A stretch of DNA of 64,000 bases from Aeromonas lusitana (GCF_002812985.1 NZ_PGCP01000031.1:1-64000), one strand, 5' to 3'. Counted from the first letter of the stretch, positions 28,878 through 38,717 are shown. A program made the numbers and translations. The notes: generated by a model not told the origin, from the letters alone.

Positions 28878-29531
28878 ATGGATCTGATCCTGTTTGCGAT
28901 TGACTTTATTCTGCACGTAGACGTGCATTTGAAAGAGCTGTTTGAAAACTATGGCGTCTGGGTATACGCCATCCTGTTCCTCATCATCTTCTGTGAGACC
29001 GGTCTGGTGGTGACTCCCTTCCTGCCCGGGGATTCCCTGCTGTTCGCCGCCGGCGCCTTGACCGTGGGTAGCGCGCTGGACGTGCATACCCTGGCCGCCG
29101 TGCTGATCGTGGCCGCTGTGCTCGGCAACGTGGTGAACTACACCATAGGGCACTTCTTCGGGGAGCAGCTGTTCCGCAACCCGGATTCCAAGATCTTCCG
29201 CCGCGATTATCTGGTGAAGACCCATGCCTTCTATGCCAAGCATGGTGGCAAGACCATCATCATCACCCGTTTCCTGCCCATAGTGCGTACCTTCGCCCCC
29301 TTCGTGGCGGGCATGGGGGCCATGACCTATCCGCGCTTCCTGGCCTTCAACCTGGTGGGCGGGCTGCTGTGGGTGCTCTCCTTCGTCTATGCGGGCCACT
29401 TCTTCGGCAACCTGCCGGTGGTGCGCCAGAACTTCACTCTGCTTATCTTCGGCATCATAGGGGTGTCTCTGCTGCCCATGATCATCGGTATGGTGAAAGC
29501 CAGGCGCGGCGCGAGCAAGCCCAGCGCATAA
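28878..29531 (+). CDS. dedA: DedA-family inner-membrane protein
   Basis: This 217-residue polytopic protein starts [18 protein letters not shown] and carries the DedA signatures [18 protein letters not shown] and [18 protein letters not shown] with the conserved Arg. DedA/VTT proteins are linked to lipid (undecaprenyl phosphate or phosphatidylglycerol) flipping and to membrane energisation. The exact substrate for this member is inference. Length and N-terminus agree with E. coli DedA (219). It is transcribed toward dsbB, with a terminator 18 bases after its stop. Confidence 0.9.
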   Translation: MDLILFAIDFILHVDVHLKELFENYGVWVYAILFLIIFCETGLVVTPFLPGDSLLFAAGALTVGSALDVHTLAAVLIVAAVLGNVVNYTIGHFFGEQLFRNPDSKIFRRDYLVKTHAFYAKHGGKTIIITRFLPIVRTFAPFVAGMGAMTYPRFLAFNLVGGLLWVLSFVYAGHFFGNLPVVRQNFTLLIFGIIGVSLLPMIIGMVKARRGASKPSA

Positions 29532-29548
29532 GTCAGGATCACATGTAT

Positions 29549-29577
29549 GAAAAGGGAGCCAGTGGCTCCCTTTTTTA
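29549..29577. terminator. Terminator after dedA, copy A
   Basis: AAAAGGGAGCCAGTGGCTCCCTTTTTT is a symmetric stem with A and T runs. It serves dedA and, on the minus strand, belongs to the dsbB tail duplicate. It is nearly identical to the terminator at 29693. Confidence 0.85.
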
Positions 29578-29590
29578 TGGTCGATCATTG

Positions 29591-29653
29591 TTATCCGTTG
29601 CAGCAATGGCCCTTGACCCGATTGCCGACGGCCGCCGCCACGAACAACAGCAG
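29591..29653 (-). pseudogene. Second, diverged copy of the dsbB 3' end
   Basis: The minus strand reads LLLFVAAAVGNRVKGHCCNG then TAA, against LLVFVVVAVGNLVKGRCCN at the end of intact DsbB. Similarity continues on both sides: into the following terminator (29549-29577 versus 29693-29719) and weakly upstream to about 29672. The duplicated unit is therefore the dsbB tail plus its terminator. The reading frame lacks a start and is presumably dead. Confidence 0.7.
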
Positions 29654-29692
29654 AGAGGGTGAGGAAGGCGATGGGCTATGACAACAGATGTG

Positions 29693-29719
29693 AAAAAGGG
29701 AGCCAATGGCTCCCTTTTT
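29693..29719. terminator. Terminator of dsbB, copy B
   Basis: AAAGGGAGCCAATGGCTCCCTTT with T's on both sides lies 19 bases after the dsbB stop on the minus strand. It is a near copy of the hairpin at 29549. Confidence 0.85.
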
Positions 29720-29737
29720 AGTCATTGGTCATGGGTA

Positions 29738-30259
29738 TCAGTTGCAGCAACGGCCCTTGACCAGGTTGCCAACGGCGACGACCACGAACACCAGCAAGTA
29801 GGCGGCGAAGATGGCCACCAGCCACTGTGGCATGGAGAAGCTGAGGAATTGCCAGCTGATCTCGCCGCAGTCGCCATCCGGGAAAAACAACCAGGGGACC
29901 CACTGATCCAGCGGCGCCCAGCTCGGGAAGTCGGCATAGGGGCTGCACACATTGAAGGGGGAGGGATTGAGCTGATAATCCACGTGCTGCAACGCCAGTT
30001 GCAGGCCGCGGAAGGCGCTGTAACCCCACAGCAGCATGGCACTCCAGCGCAGATACCACTTCTGGGGAGACACCATGCCAAGCAGGCCGGCCGCGATCAC
30101 TCCCAGGGTGGCGATCCGCTCATAGATGCACATGACGCACGGGCTCAGGCCCAAGATGTGCTGGAAGAAGAGGGCGCACAACTCGAGGAACAGGGCGGAG
30201 GCGGCCAGCAGTCCCCAGGCCAGTCGGTGGCTGGCAATACGACGCAGAAACTCGATCAT
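29738..30259 (-). CDS. dsbB: Disulfide bond formation protein B
   Basis: This 173-residue four-helix inner-membrane protein reoxidises periplasmic DsbA and passes electrons to quinone. The quinone-side pair is CVMCIYER (first loop, about residues 41-44). The second periplasmic loop carries two further cysteines (FNVCSPYADF and PDGDCGEISW), the pair that exchanges with DsbA. Length is close to E. coli (176). It ends with ..VKGRCCN, duplicated downstream. It lies directly after nhaB, as in E. coli. Confidence 0.95.
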   Translation of the reverse strand: MIEFLRRIASHRLAWGLLAASALFLELCALFFQHILGLSPCVMCIYERIATLGVIAAGLLGMVSPQKWYLRWSAMLLWGYSAFRGLQLALQHVDYQLNPSPFNVCSPYADFPSWAPLDQWVPWLFFPDGDCGEISWQFLSFSMPQWLVAIFAAYLLVFVVVAVGNLVKGRCCN

Positions 30260-30314
30260 CTGATTGATCTCACAGAGAAAATAGTGGCTGAATTAGAGCA
30301 GAGCCGGTGGTAAA

Positions 30315-30340
30315 AGAAAAGGGCCCTCATGGGCCCTTCC
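30315..30340 (-). terminator. Rho-independent terminator of nhaB
   Basis: On the minus strand, AAGGGCCC-ATGA-GGGCCCTT is followed by TTCTTTT, starting five bases after the nhaB stop. Confidence 0.8.
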
Positions 30341-30344
30341 ATCA

Positions 30345-31919
30345 TCAATGTGTCGCCGGCACCAGTGCGGGAACCACGTCGCCCTGCAGCAACCAGCCCG
30401 CCTGATAGAACCATTCGGTGGCGGGAGCGAGCAACTGCTCCACCGCGAAGAAGCCCACCAGTCCGAGCACCAGGGTGTAGGGCAGCGCCATCCACACCAT
30501 GCGGCCATACGAGAGGCGCAGCAGGGGCGCCAGCGCCGAGGTCAGCATGAACAGGAAGGCGGCCTGACCGTTGGGGGTGGCGACCGAGGGTAGGTTGGTC
30601 CCCGTGTTGATGGCCACCGCCAGCAGATCGAAATGCTCGCGGCTGATGGCGCCATTGAGCAGAGCCGTCTTCACCTCGTTGATGTAGACGGTGCCGACGA
30701 AGACGTTGTCACTCACCATGGAGAGCAGGCCGTTCGCCAGGTAGAAGAGCGCGAGCTGATCTTCGGGCTTGGCGGCCAGTACCCACTGGATCACGGGTTT
30801 GAACAGCTGCTGATCGATGATCACCGCCACCACGCTGAAGAAGACGGTGAGCAGGGCGGTGAAAGGCAGGGCCTCATGGAAGGCCTTGCCGAGGGCATGC
30901 TCCTCGGTGACGCCGGTGAAGGAGGTGGCGAGCACTATGACGGTCAGGCCAATCAGGCCCACGGCCGCCAGATGCAGTGCCAGGCCGGTGATGAGCCAGA
31001 GGGCGATCAGCGCCTGCACGATGAGCTTGGCTTTCTCTTGCGGGGAGCGCTGGGCATCTTCATCCCGCTCGTAGGCTTCCATGATGCGGCGTACCGGCTC
31101 TGGCAGCTTGGTGCCATAGCCAAACCAGCGGAACTTCTCCACCAGGATGCAAGTCAGCAGACCACAGATGAACACGGGTATGGTCACAGGTGCCATGCGA
31201 ATGGCGAACTCCCCGAAATGCCAGCCAGCCTGCTCGCCTATGATGAGGTTTTGTGGCTCGCCCACCAGGGTGCAGACGCCCCCGAGCGCAGTACCGATGG
31301 CGGCATGCATCATCAGGCTGCGCAGGAAGGCGCGAAACTCGTTCAGGTGCTGGCGAGTCGGCTCGTCGATGTCGTCGTCATCATCGTGCAGGCCGCCGGA
31401 TTCATCGCTCGATGAGACCTTGTGGTAGATGGCGTAGAAACCGGTGGCGACGCTTATCACCACGGCAATCACGGTCAGTGCATCGAGGAAGGCGGACAAG
31501 AAGGCCGACACCAGGCAGAAGGCGAGGGAGAGCAGGGTCTTGGAGTGAATGCGCACCAGCATCTTGGTGAATACATAGAGCAGCAACTGTTTCATGAAGT
31601 AGATGCCGGCCACCATGAATACCAGCAGCAGCAGCACTTCGATGTTGGCGACCAGTTCATGTTTGATCTGGTTCGCCGAGGTCATGCCGATAAGCACTGC
31701 CTCGATAGCCAGCAGACCGCCGGGTTGCAGCGGGTAGCACTTGAGTGCCATGGCCAGGGTGAAGATGAATTCGACGACCAGCAGCCAGCCGGCCAGGAAA
31801 GGATCGAAGTGGAAGACGATCGGGTTGATCAGCAGGAATAAGACGATGGCAATTTTGTACCATTGCGGGGCATTGCCCAAAAAGTTCCTTGCGAAAGCGC
31901 GCCCTAGGCTGATTGGCAT
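30345..31919 (-). CDS. nhaB: Na+/H+ antiporter NhaB
   Basis: This 524-residue polytopic inner-membrane antiporter extrudes sodium in exchange for protons. The NhaB start [20 protein letters not shown] and motifs such as [17 protein letters not shown] and [16 protein letters not shown] are visible. A hydrophilic loop rich in Asp ([10 protein letters not shown]) lies after the fourth or fifth helix. Length is close to E. coli NhaB (513). It is divergent from fadR across an unusually long 880-base gap; the nhaB-fadR neighbourhood is conserved in enterics. Confidence 0.95.
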   Translation of the reverse strand: MPISLGRAFARNFLGNAPQWYKIAIVLFLLINPIVFHFDPFLAGWLLVVEFIFTLAMALKCYPLQPGGLLAIEAVLIGMTSANQIKHELVANIEVLLLLVFMVAGIYFMKQLLLYVFTKMLVRIHSKTLLSLAFCLVSAFLSAFLDALTVIAVVISVATGFYAIYHKVSSSDESGGLHDDDDDIDEPTRQHLNEFRAFLRSLMMHAAIGTALGGVCTLVGEPQNLIIGEQAGWHFGEFAIRMAPVTIPVFICGLLTCILVEKFRWFGYGTKLPEPVRRIMEAYERDEDAQRSPQEKAKLIVQALIALWLITGLALHLAAVGLIGLTVIVLATSFTGVTEEHALGKAFHEALPFTALLTVFFSVVAVIIDQQLFKPVIQWVLAAKPEDQLALFYLANGLLSMVSDNVFVGTVYINEVKTALLNGAISREHFDLLAVAINTGTNLPSVATPNGQAAFLFMLTSALAPLLRLSYGRMVWMALPYTLVLGLVGFFAVEQLLAPATEWFYQAGWLLQGDVVPALVPATH

Positions 31920-32799
31920 AATGGTTCTTCTCTGTTCTGTTGTTGATATCTGCGTCTGTGCAGTCGAGTCAAGCTGACCCGAGCATCCGGATATTCACCT
32001 TTATCAAATTGATTGCACATGATTTTAATCAAGGGAGCGCTAACTATAAATAACGCTGCGGTGCTTGCCCAGACGTGTGCTCTATTTATCGCCCTAATGG
32101 GGTGTTGGTTGGCTCTCTGATGCCGGATCTGACATCCAGGGTGTAACGGGAAACCCATCAATCGACGCCTGCCACCCCTGAGACTCTGCTCTTTTGCCTT
32201 GCAAGAGTAGCGTCATCCCTCCACCTGATAGCAAGCCGCCGGCTGCCGCATTCTGCAAACTGGCTAATAAATGGCCACATAGGCTCGTTCTTGTCGGAAC
32301 TGAGTCGAAAGGCGGTGAGACTCTCACCTTGCTCGCGCCCAGCCGTGATGGTGGTTGATAGACGGGAATCGACGCGATCAGCCTGGTTGCCAGCGAGAGA
32401 GGTGACTGGGTTTCATCGGGTTAGCCTCCTTGGGTGTGTAAACGAGAGGCCATGGTATCGCACCCAACCTGGCTGATAATCCGCCTTCCATCCTCAACAC
32501 TGTCTCGTTTTTCAAAACAATATAGAAAGGGTCGTTTCGTACAACATGGTAATGATTACCTGCCAAGCAGGTGTCGGATGGGATATGGGGGATGGGCCGG
32601 GCGGCGTCAAGCCAGTGGTAGCGCTTTCTCATCATGGAGCGAGGGCAGGGGGTAGACGGATGCCAATTGAATAGCAATAAACATATTTTTAACAAAAAGT
32701 TCGGGTTTATGTGAGCAGAGGACTGACCTTCTGCTTGCCAGCATGGTCGGCTTTGCTATTATTCGTGAGCCTTTTTACGCACTACAACAGAGTCACTAC
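31920..32799. other. 880-base gap between nhaB and fadR
   Basis: I see no supported protein gene. Notable contents are a 12-codon minus-strand frame at 32378-32416 (MKPSHLSRWQPG) preceded by a strong AAGGAGG ribosome site, and a GGTAATGATTACC palindrome near 32550. The stretch before fadR (about 32670-32720) is AT-rich and probably contains its promoter. The region after the 12-codon frame stays open in the +1 frame for about 80 codons without a start, so a decayed gene is possible. Confidence 0.4.
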
Positions 32800-33513
32800 A
32801 TGGTCATAAAAGCGCAGAGCCCAGCCGGGTTTGCCGAGGAATACATCATCGAGTCCATCTGGAACAATCGCTTTCCTCCTGGATCCATTCTGCCGGCGGA
32901 GCGCGAACTGTCCGAACTGATTGGCGTGACTCGCACCACCTTGCGCGAAGTGCTGCAGCGTCTTGCCCGTGATGGCTGGCTCACCATCCAGCATGGCAAA
33001 CCGACCAAGGTCAACAATTTCTGGGAAACCTCAGGCCTCAACATCCTGGAAACCCTGGCTCGTCTCGATCAGGACAAGGTACCGGATCTGGTGGCCCAGC
33101 TGCTGTCGGCGCGCACCAACATCTGCACCATCTTCATCCGTGGCGCGATCCGCAACAACCCGGAACAGGCCGCCGAGATCCTGCGTGGCGCCGATGGGGT
33201 GGAAAACTCCCCGGAAGCCTATGCCGAGTTCGATTATCGTCTGCATCATCAGCTGTCGTTTGCCTCCGGAAATCCTATCTACGCCTTGATCCTCAACGGT
33301 TTCAAAGGTTTGTATAGCCGAGTCGGGCGTTATTACTTCTCCGACAAGCAGGCCCGTGAAACGGCTGATGCCTATTACAAAACCCTGCTGGGGTTGGCCG
33401 AGACCAAGAATCACGAAGCCGTGTTCATGACGGTACGTCAGTACGGTATCGAGTCGGGTAAACTGTGGACCCGTCTGCGCCAGGATATGCCGAGCAACCT
33501 GTGCGATAACTGA
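32800..33513 (+). CDS. fadR: Fatty acid metabolism regulator FadR
   Basis: This 237-residue GntR-family regulator has an N-terminal winged helix ([37 protein letters not shown]) and the all-helical FadR acyl-CoA-binding C-terminal domain. It activates unsaturated fatty acid synthesis genes and represses beta-oxidation genes until long-chain acyl-CoA binds. The start [18 protein letters not shown] matches the E. coli N-terminus, so the extra 19 codons of the open frame are rejected. Length is close to E. coli (239). Confidence 0.96.
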   Translation: MVIKAQSPAGFAEEYIIESIWNNRFPPGSILPAERELSELIGVTRTTLREVLQRLARDGWLTIQHGKPTKVNNFWETSGLNILETLARLDQDKVPDLVAQLLSARTNICTIFIRGAIRNNPEQAAEILRGADGVENSPEAYAEFDYRLHHQLSFASGNPIYALILNGFKGLYSRVGRYYFSDKQARETADAYYKTLLGLAETKNHEAVFMTVRQYGIESGKLWTRLRQDMPSNLCDN

Positions 33514-33524
33514 TTGTATTAAAA

Positions 33525-33555
33525 TAAAAAAACGCGCCAGATGGCGCGTTTTTTT
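33525..33555. terminator. Bidirectional terminator between fadR and ycgB
   Basis: AAACGCGCCA-GAT-GGCGCGTTT with flanking A and T runs lies between the two convergent stops. Confidence 0.9.
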
Positions 33556-33573
33556 ATGCTTAGGGTTTGTCCG

Positions 33574-35094
33574 TCAGGTCACGCTCTTGCGATCCGGGCA
33601 GCGCCCTATGATGTCGGCAGGCAGCTCTCCGTTGTCCTGCTCCAGCACCACGTCAAACCCCCACAGCTGGTGCAGGTGCTTGAGCACCTCGTGGCGCGAC
33701 TCGCCAAGGGGGATCCGGTTGTGGGGCACATAGCGCAGGGTCAGGGATCTGTCCCCCTTCACCGCCACGTTGTACACCTGAATGTTGGGCTCCAGGTTGC
33801 TCAGGTTGTACTGGGCGGACAGGGTATTGCGCACCAGCCGGTAGCCCTCCTCATTGTGGATGGCCGAGACCTTGAGGTAGTTCTTCAGATCGTCGTCGTC
33901 GATGGCAAACAGCTTCATGTCCCGCATCACCTTGGGACTCAGGAACTGACTGATGAAGCTCTCGTCCTTGAAGTTCTGCATAGCGAAGTGCAGGGTATCG
34001 ACCCAGTTGGTACCGGCATAGTCCGGGAACCAGTATCTGTCCTCCTCGGTGGGGTGCTCACAGATGCGCCGCAGGTCGGTGAACATGGCAAACCCCAGGG
34101 CATAGGGGTTGATGCCCGAGTAGTAGCGGCTGTTGTAGGGGGGCTGATACACCACGTTGGTGTGGCTGTGCAGCACCTCTATCATGAATCTGTCGCTGAT
34201 CTTCCCCTCGTCATACAGATGATTGAGGATGGTGTAGTGCCAGAAGGTGGCCCAGCCCTCGTTCATCACCTGGGTCTGCTTCTGCGGGTAGAAGTATTGA
34301 CTGATTTTCCTCACTATTCGCACTATTTCACGCTGCCATGGCTCGAGCAGAGGCGCATTTTTCTCTATGAAATAGAGGATGTTTTCCTGGGGCTCCGGCG
34401 GATAGCGTCTGTCCTCGACGCCGGAGGCCTTGTGCTGCTTGGGCAGAGTGCGCCAGAGCTCGTTGACCTGGGTTTGCAGGTAATCTTCCCGTGCCTTCTG
34501 GCGCCGTTTCTCCTCGGCGAGCGAGATCTTCTGGGGCCGTTTGTAGCGATCCACCCCGAAGTTCATCAGGGCGTGACAGGAGTCGATCAGCCGCTCGACC
34601 GCGTCTATGCCGTGTTTCTCTTCACACTCCGTGATGTAGTTCTTGGCAAAGAGCAGGTAGTCGATGATGGAGGAGGCGTCGCTCCAGGCCTTGAACAGGT
34701 AGTTGTTCTTGAAAAAGGAGTTGTGGCCATAGCAGGCGTGGGCCATCACCAAGGCCTGCATCGGCATGGTGTTCTCCTCCATCAGGTAGGCGATGCAGGG
34801 ATCCGAGTTGATGACGATCTCGTACGCCAGTCCCATCTGGCCGCGCTTGTAGTTGCGCTCGGTATGGATGAAGCGCTTGCCAAATGACCAGTGCTGGTAG
34901 CCGATGGGCATGCCCACGCTGGAGTAGGCATCCATCATCTGCTCGGCTGTGATGACCTCGATTTGGTTGGGGTAGGTATCCAGTCGATAGGATTTGGCGA
35001 CCCGGGCAATCTCCTGGTGATAGGTTTCCAGCAGATCGAAGTTCCAGTCAGGACCATCGTCCAGCGGCGCTATTTTTCTCGCAGTTTCTACCAT
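33574..35094 (-). CDS. ycgB: SpoVR-family protein YcgB
   Basis: This 506-residue member of the SpoVR family carries motifs MNEGWATFWHYTILNHLY and HSTNVVYQPPY-like (HTNVVYQPPYNSRYYSG), LGFAMFTDLRRI and PKVMRDMKLFAI. Length is close to E. coli YcgB (510). SpoVR is needed for spore cortex formation in Bacillus. In proteobacteria it is co-conserved with PrkA (YeaG) and YeaH and linked to stationary phase, though its chemistry is unknown. It is the third gene of the yeaG-yeaH-ycgB unit here, 10 bases after yeaH. In E. coli ycgB lies by fadR and yeaGH are elsewhere, so this joined arrangement supports a shared function. Confidence 0.93.
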   Translation of the reverse strand: MVETARKIAPLDDGPDWNFDLLETYHQEIARVAKSYRLDTYPNQIEVITAEQMMDAYSSVGMPIGYQHWSFGKRFIHTERNYKRGQMGLAYEIVINSDPCIAYLMEENTMPMQALVMAHACYGHNSFFKNNYLFKAWSDASSIIDYLLFAKNYITECEEKHGIDAVERLIDSCHALMNFGVDRYKRPQKISLAEEKRRQKAREDYLQTQVNELWRTLPKQHKASGVEDRRYPPEPQENILYFIEKNAPLLEPWQREIVRIVRKISQYFYPQKQTQVMNEGWATFWHYTILNHLYDEGKISDRFMIEVLHSHTNVVYQPPYNSRYYSGINPYALGFAMFTDLRRICEHPTEEDRYWFPDYAGTNWVDTLHFAMQNFKDESFISQFLSPKVMRDMKLFAIDDDDLKNYLKVSAIHNEEGYRLVRNTLSAQYNLSNLEPNIQVYNVAVKGDRSLTLRYVPHNRIPLGESRHEVLKHLHQLWGFDVVLEQDNGELPADIIGRCPDRKSVT

Positions 35095-35104
35095 GTGTGA
35101 TCCC

Positions 35105-36376
35105 TCAAGCCGCTTGCTTCTTGAACAACTCCCGGAAGACCGGATAGATGTCCTCTACCTTGCGAATGTGCTCCATCGCGAAGTGGGGGAACTGGCCGGC
35201 CACCGACTCGTATTCGTGCCACAGGGTCTGGTGGGCGCGGGTGGTGATCTCGATATAGGAGTAGTAACGCACTCGCGGCATGATGTCGCGCATCAGGATC
35301 TCCCGGCACTGGGGCGAGTCATCCGCCCAGTTATCCCCATCCGAGGCTTGCGCCGCATAGATGTTCCACTGATTGGCGGGGTAACGCTCGTTGATGATGT
35401 CGTTCATCATCTTGAGGGCGCTGGAGACTATGGTGCCGCCGGTTTCCTGGGAGTAGAAGAACTCGTGTTCGTCCACCTCTTTGGCCTGGGTGTGATGGCG
35501 AATGTAGACCACCTCCACATTCTTGTAGGTGCGGCTCAGGAACAGGTAGAGCAGGATATAGAAGCGTTTGGCCATCTCCTTGGTGGCCTGATCCATTGAG
35601 CCCGACACGTCCATCAGGCAGAACATCACCGCCTGGCTCGACGGCACCGGCCGTTTGACGAAGTTGTTGAACTTGAGATCGAAGGTGTCGATGAAGGGGA
35701 CGGCCTCGATGCGCCGCTTGAGCTCCCTGATTTCCTTCTCAAGCTGTGCCATCTCGGCAAAGTGATCATTGGGCTCACGGGCGAGCAGAGCGAGCCGCTC
35801 TTCGAGCTCGCGCAGCAGACGCTTCTTGCCAGCCTGCAAGGCCATGCGTCTTGCCAGCGAGTTTTGCAAGGATCTCACCACGTTGATGTTGGCGGGCACC
35901 CCGTTGGAGGTGTAGCCCGCCCGGTAGGTTTTCATCTCCATCAGCTGGTTGAGCTGGGTCTTCTGCAAGCGAGGCAGCTCCAGATCTTCAAACAGCAAGT
36001 CCAGATATTCATCCTTGGAGATTTGGAACACAAAGTCGTCGGCCCCCTCTCCCTGATCCGATGCCTGACCCTCGCCACCGCCTTGACCGCTGCCCCCTCC
36101 CTTGGGGCGGTCAATCTTGTCGCCGGAGACGAACTGATCGTTGCCGGGGTGCACCATCTCCCGCTTGCCGCCTTGCCCCTGATGAAAATGGGGCTCGCCG
36201 ATGTCCTTGGTCGGGATGCTGATGCTCTCGCCCTTGTCCACGTCCTGAATGCTGCGCTTGGAGACAGCATCCGAGACCGCTTGTTTGATCTGCTTCTTGT
36301 AACGGCGGATGAAGCGCTGCCGATTGACAGCGCTTTTGTTTTTACCGTTGAGCCTGCGGTCGATAAAATGCGCCAT
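35105..36376 (-). CDS. yeaH: YeaH/YhbH-family VWA-domain protein
   Basis: This 423-residue DUF444 protein has a basic N-terminus ([20 protein letters not shown]), a Gly-rich linker ([19 protein letters not shown]) and a C-terminal von Willebrand A-like domain whose MIDAS motif reads [19 protein letters not shown]. Length is near E. coli YeaH (427). It is cotranscribed with the PrkA-type kinase gene yeaG, 24 bases upstream, and with SpoVR downstream. Family knowledge points to a stress and nitrogen-starvation response module. Its direct role is unknown. Confidence 0.93.
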   Translation of the reverse strand: MAHFIDRRLNGKNKSAVNRQRFIRRYKKQIKQAVSDAVSKRSIQDVDKGESISIPTKDIGEPHFHQGQGGKREMVHPGNDQFVSGDKIDRPKGGGSGQGGGEGQASDQGEGADDFVFQISKDEYLDLLFEDLELPRLQKTQLNQLMEMKTYRAGYTSNGVPANINVVRSLQNSLARRMALQAGKKRLLRELEERLALLAREPNDHFAEMAQLEKEIRELKRRIEAVPFIDTFDLKFNNFVKRPVPSSQAVMFCLMDVSGSMDQATKEMAKRFYILLYLFLSRTYKNVEVVYIRHHTQAKEVDEHEFFYSQETGGTIVSSALKMMNDIINERYPANQWNIYAAQASDGDNWADDSPQCREILMRDIMPRVRYYSYIEITTRAHQTLWHEYESVAGQFPHFAMEHIRKVEDIYPVFRELFKKQAA

Positions 36377-36400
36377 AACTCCCCCTTGAACTGATCAGGG

Positions 36401-38323
36401 TCAGGATGACTTGCGTACCCTGAGGTACCACTCGGAGAGCAGGCGCACCTGTTTGCGGGTGTAACCTTTCTCCATCATCCGTTCGACAAAGTTATCGTGC
36501 TTCTTCTGCTCCTCGGCTGAGGTTTTGCTGTTGAAGGAGATAACCGGCAGCAGCTCTTCCGTGTTGGAGAACATTTTCTTCTCGATCACGGTGCGCAGCT
36601 TCTCGTAACTGGTCCAGTTGGGGTTACGGCCTGCATTGTTGGCCCGTGCTCGCAGCACGAAGTTGACGATCTCGTTACGGAAATCTTTCGGATTGCTGAT
36701 CCCCGCCGGTTTTTCGATCTTCTCCAGCTCGCTGTTCAGCGATGCCCTGTCAAACAGCTGACCGGTTTCCGGGTCACGGTACTCCTGATCCTGGATCCAG
36801 AAGTCGGCGTAGGTGACGTAGCGATCGAAGATGTTCTGCCCGTATTCCGAGTAGGACTCGAGGTAGGCGGTCTGGATCTCCTTGCCGATGAACTCCACGT
36901 AGCGCGGGGTCAGATAGCCCTTGATGAACTCCAGATAGCGATCGTGCAGCTCCTGCGGGAACTGTTCCCGCTCGATTTGCTGCTCCAGCACATAGAAGAG
37001 ATGGACCGGGTTGGCCGCCACTTCCGCATGATCGAAGTTGAACACCCGGGAGAGGATCTTGAACGCGAAGCGGGTCGACAGGCCATTCATGCCCTCGTCC
37101 ACACCGGCGTAGTCGCGGTACTCCTGATAGCTCTTGGCCTTGGGATCTGTATCTTTGAGGCTCTCGCCATCATAGACCCGCATCTTGGAGTAGAGGCTGG
37201 AGTTTTCTGGCTCTTTCAGGCGAGAGAGGACGGAGAACTGACCCAGCAGCTCCAGGGTACCCGGGGCACACTTGGCATCGGTCAGTTCGCTGTTGAACAG
37301 CAGTTTTTCATAGATCTTCACCTCTTCCGAGACTCGCAGGCAGTAGGGCACCTTGACGATGTAGACCCGGTCGAGGAAGGCCTCGTTGTTCTTGTTGTTG
37401 CGGAACTGCTGCCACTCGGACTCGTTGGAGTGAGCCAGCAGTATGCCGTCGAAGGGGAGGGCGGAGAGGCCTTCTGTGCCGTTGTAGTTGCCCTCCTGTG
37501 TCGCAGTCAGCAAGGGGTGTAGCACCTTGATGGGGGCTTTGAACATCTCCACGAATTCCATCATCCCCTGGTTTGCCTTACAGAGAGCCCCCGAGTAGGA
37601 GTAAGCATCGGCATCATCCTGGGCGTAATGCTCCAGCATGCGGATGTCGACCTTGCCGACCAGGGAGGAGATGTCCTGGTTGTTGTCATCGCCGGGCTCC
37701 GTCTTGGCGATGGCGATCTGATCCAAAATGGAGGGATTGACCTTCTCCACCTTGAACTTGGTGATGTCGCCGCCAAACTCGTGCAGGCGTTTGGCCGCCC
37801 AGGGGGACATGATGGGACGCAGGTAGCGGCGCGGGATGCCGTACTCTTTTTCCAGGATCTCGCCATCTTCCTCGATGTCGAACAGGCAGAAGGGGTGATC
37901 GTTGACCGGCGAGCCCTTGATACGATAGATAGGCACCTTCTGCATCAAAGACTTGAGTTTCTCAGCCAAGGAGGACTTGCCGCCGCCGACAGGACCCAGC
38001 AGATAGAGGATCTGTTTCTTCTCTTCCAGCCCCTGGGCCGAGTGTTTGAGGTAGGAGACTATCTGTTCGATGGCCTCTTCCATGCCGTAAAAGTCTTTGA
38101 AGGCGGGATAGCGTGCGACGACGCGGTTGGAAAACAGGCGGCTGAGGCGCGGATTGACCGAGGTGTCGATCATTTCCGGTTCGCCGATGGCAACCAGCAG
38201 TCGTTCGGCGGCGGAGGCGTAGCAGGATTTGTCCTGTTTGCACATATCCAGGAACTCCTGAATGCTGTACTCCTCCTCTCTGGCTTTCTCATACCGCTGT
38301 TGATAGTGCTCGAAGATGCCCAT
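36401..38323 (-). CDS. yeaG: PrkA-type serine protein kinase YeaG
   Basis: This 640-residue protein has an N-terminal AAA+ domain with Walker A GPVGGGKSSLAEKLK (about residues 109-123) and the PrkA kinase-like C-terminus. Length is close to E. coli YeaG (644). It was described as a eukaryotic-like serine kinase in Bacillus; the AAA domain shows similarity to ATP-dependent proteases. In E. coli, yeaGH responds to sustained nitrogen starvation through NtrC and sigma54. Here a candidate sigma54 element and an NtrC-like site lie upstream. GAGGG sits seven bases before the ATG. It is the first gene of a three-gene unit. Confidence 0.95.
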   Translation of the reverse strand: MGIFEHYQQRYEKAREEEYSIQEFLDMCKQDKSCYASAAERLLVAIGEPEMIDTSVNPRLSRLFSNRVVARYPAFKDFYGMEEAIEQIVSYLKHSAQGLEEKKQILYLLGPVGGGKSSLAEKLKSLMQKVPIYRIKGSPVNDHPFCLFDIEEDGEILEKEYGIPRRYLRPIMSPWAAKRLHEFGGDITKFKVEKVNPSILDQIAIAKTEPGDDNNQDISSLVGKVDIRMLEHYAQDDADAYSYSGALCKANQGMMEFVEMFKAPIKVLHPLLTATQEGNYNGTEGLSALPFDGILLAHSNESEWQQFRNNKNNEAFLDRVYIVKVPYCLRVSEEVKIYEKLLFNSELTDAKCAPGTLELLGQFSVLSRLKEPENSSLYSKMRVYDGESLKDTDPKAKSYQEYRDYAGVDEGMNGLSTRFAFKILSRVFNFDHAEVAANPVHLFYVLEQQIEREQFPQELHDRYLEFIKGYLTPRYVEFIGKEIQTAYLESYSEYGQNIFDRYVTYADFWIQDQEYRDPETGQLFDRASLNSELEKIEKPAGISNPKDFRNEIVNFVLRARANNAGRNPNWTSYEKLRTVIEKKMFSNTEELLPVISFNSKTSAEEQKKHDNFVERMMEKGYTRKQVRLLSEWYLRVRKSS

Positions 38324-38442
38324 AACTTAGCCCTCGGTATAGTCGCTTACCCTGAAAAAGAGTGGATCACTACTTTTGTTCTGTTTACCTCTTAAGCCTA
38401 GTCAACAGCCCCCAGTAATCCATCAACATCATTGGTTTAAGT

Positions 38443-38460
38443 TTGCAAGGGAGCTTCCCG
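38443..38460 (-). promoter_or_regulatory. Candidate sigma54 promoter of yeaG
   Basis: The minus strand reads GGGAAGCTCCCTTGCA: GG and GC with the required 10-base spacing and a perfect TTGCA -12 element, though the -24 element is weak (GGGAAG against TGGCAC). It lies about 120 bases upstream of the yeaG start. Confidence 0.35.
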
Positions 38461-38604
38461 ATCCGGTTACGGGAAGAGGCAGCCAGTGATGTCTCTATGT
38501 TACTGACTGTTAAATTATTTCTGCCATGACAGTGATGCAAATGTCAAAGACATAAAAAATAAATGTTTGTGTGGCAGACGCAGAAAACCGATGCAGTTTC
38601 GTTT

Positions 38605-38621
38605 TGCGCAGCCCAAGTGCA
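38605..38621. promoter_or_regulatory. NtrC-like enhancer site upstream of yeaG
   Basis: TGCGCAGCCCAAGTGCA has the 17-base length and outer arms of the NtrC consensus TGCACC-N4-TGGTGCA, with four inner mismatches. It lies about 145 bases upstream of the candidate sigma54 element, a normal enhancer distance. Confidence 0.3.
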
Positions 38622-38667
38622 GGCAGGGCAAGGGCGGGAGAGGACGAAGGGTAAAATGACGTGCCGT

Positions 38668-38681
38668 TTACGTTAACGTAA
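38668..38681. promoter_or_regulatory. Perfect 14-base palindrome, probable operator
   Basis: TTACGTTAACGTAA is its own reverse complement. It lies 36 bases upstream of the -35 of the small RNA promoter. The ACGT-rich form resembles operators of MerR-type regulators such as LiuR; that link is only inference. Confidence 0.45.
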
Positions 38682-38717
38682 CGTATGTTGTTTGGTGTTC
38701 AAGCTCTAATTTTTACA

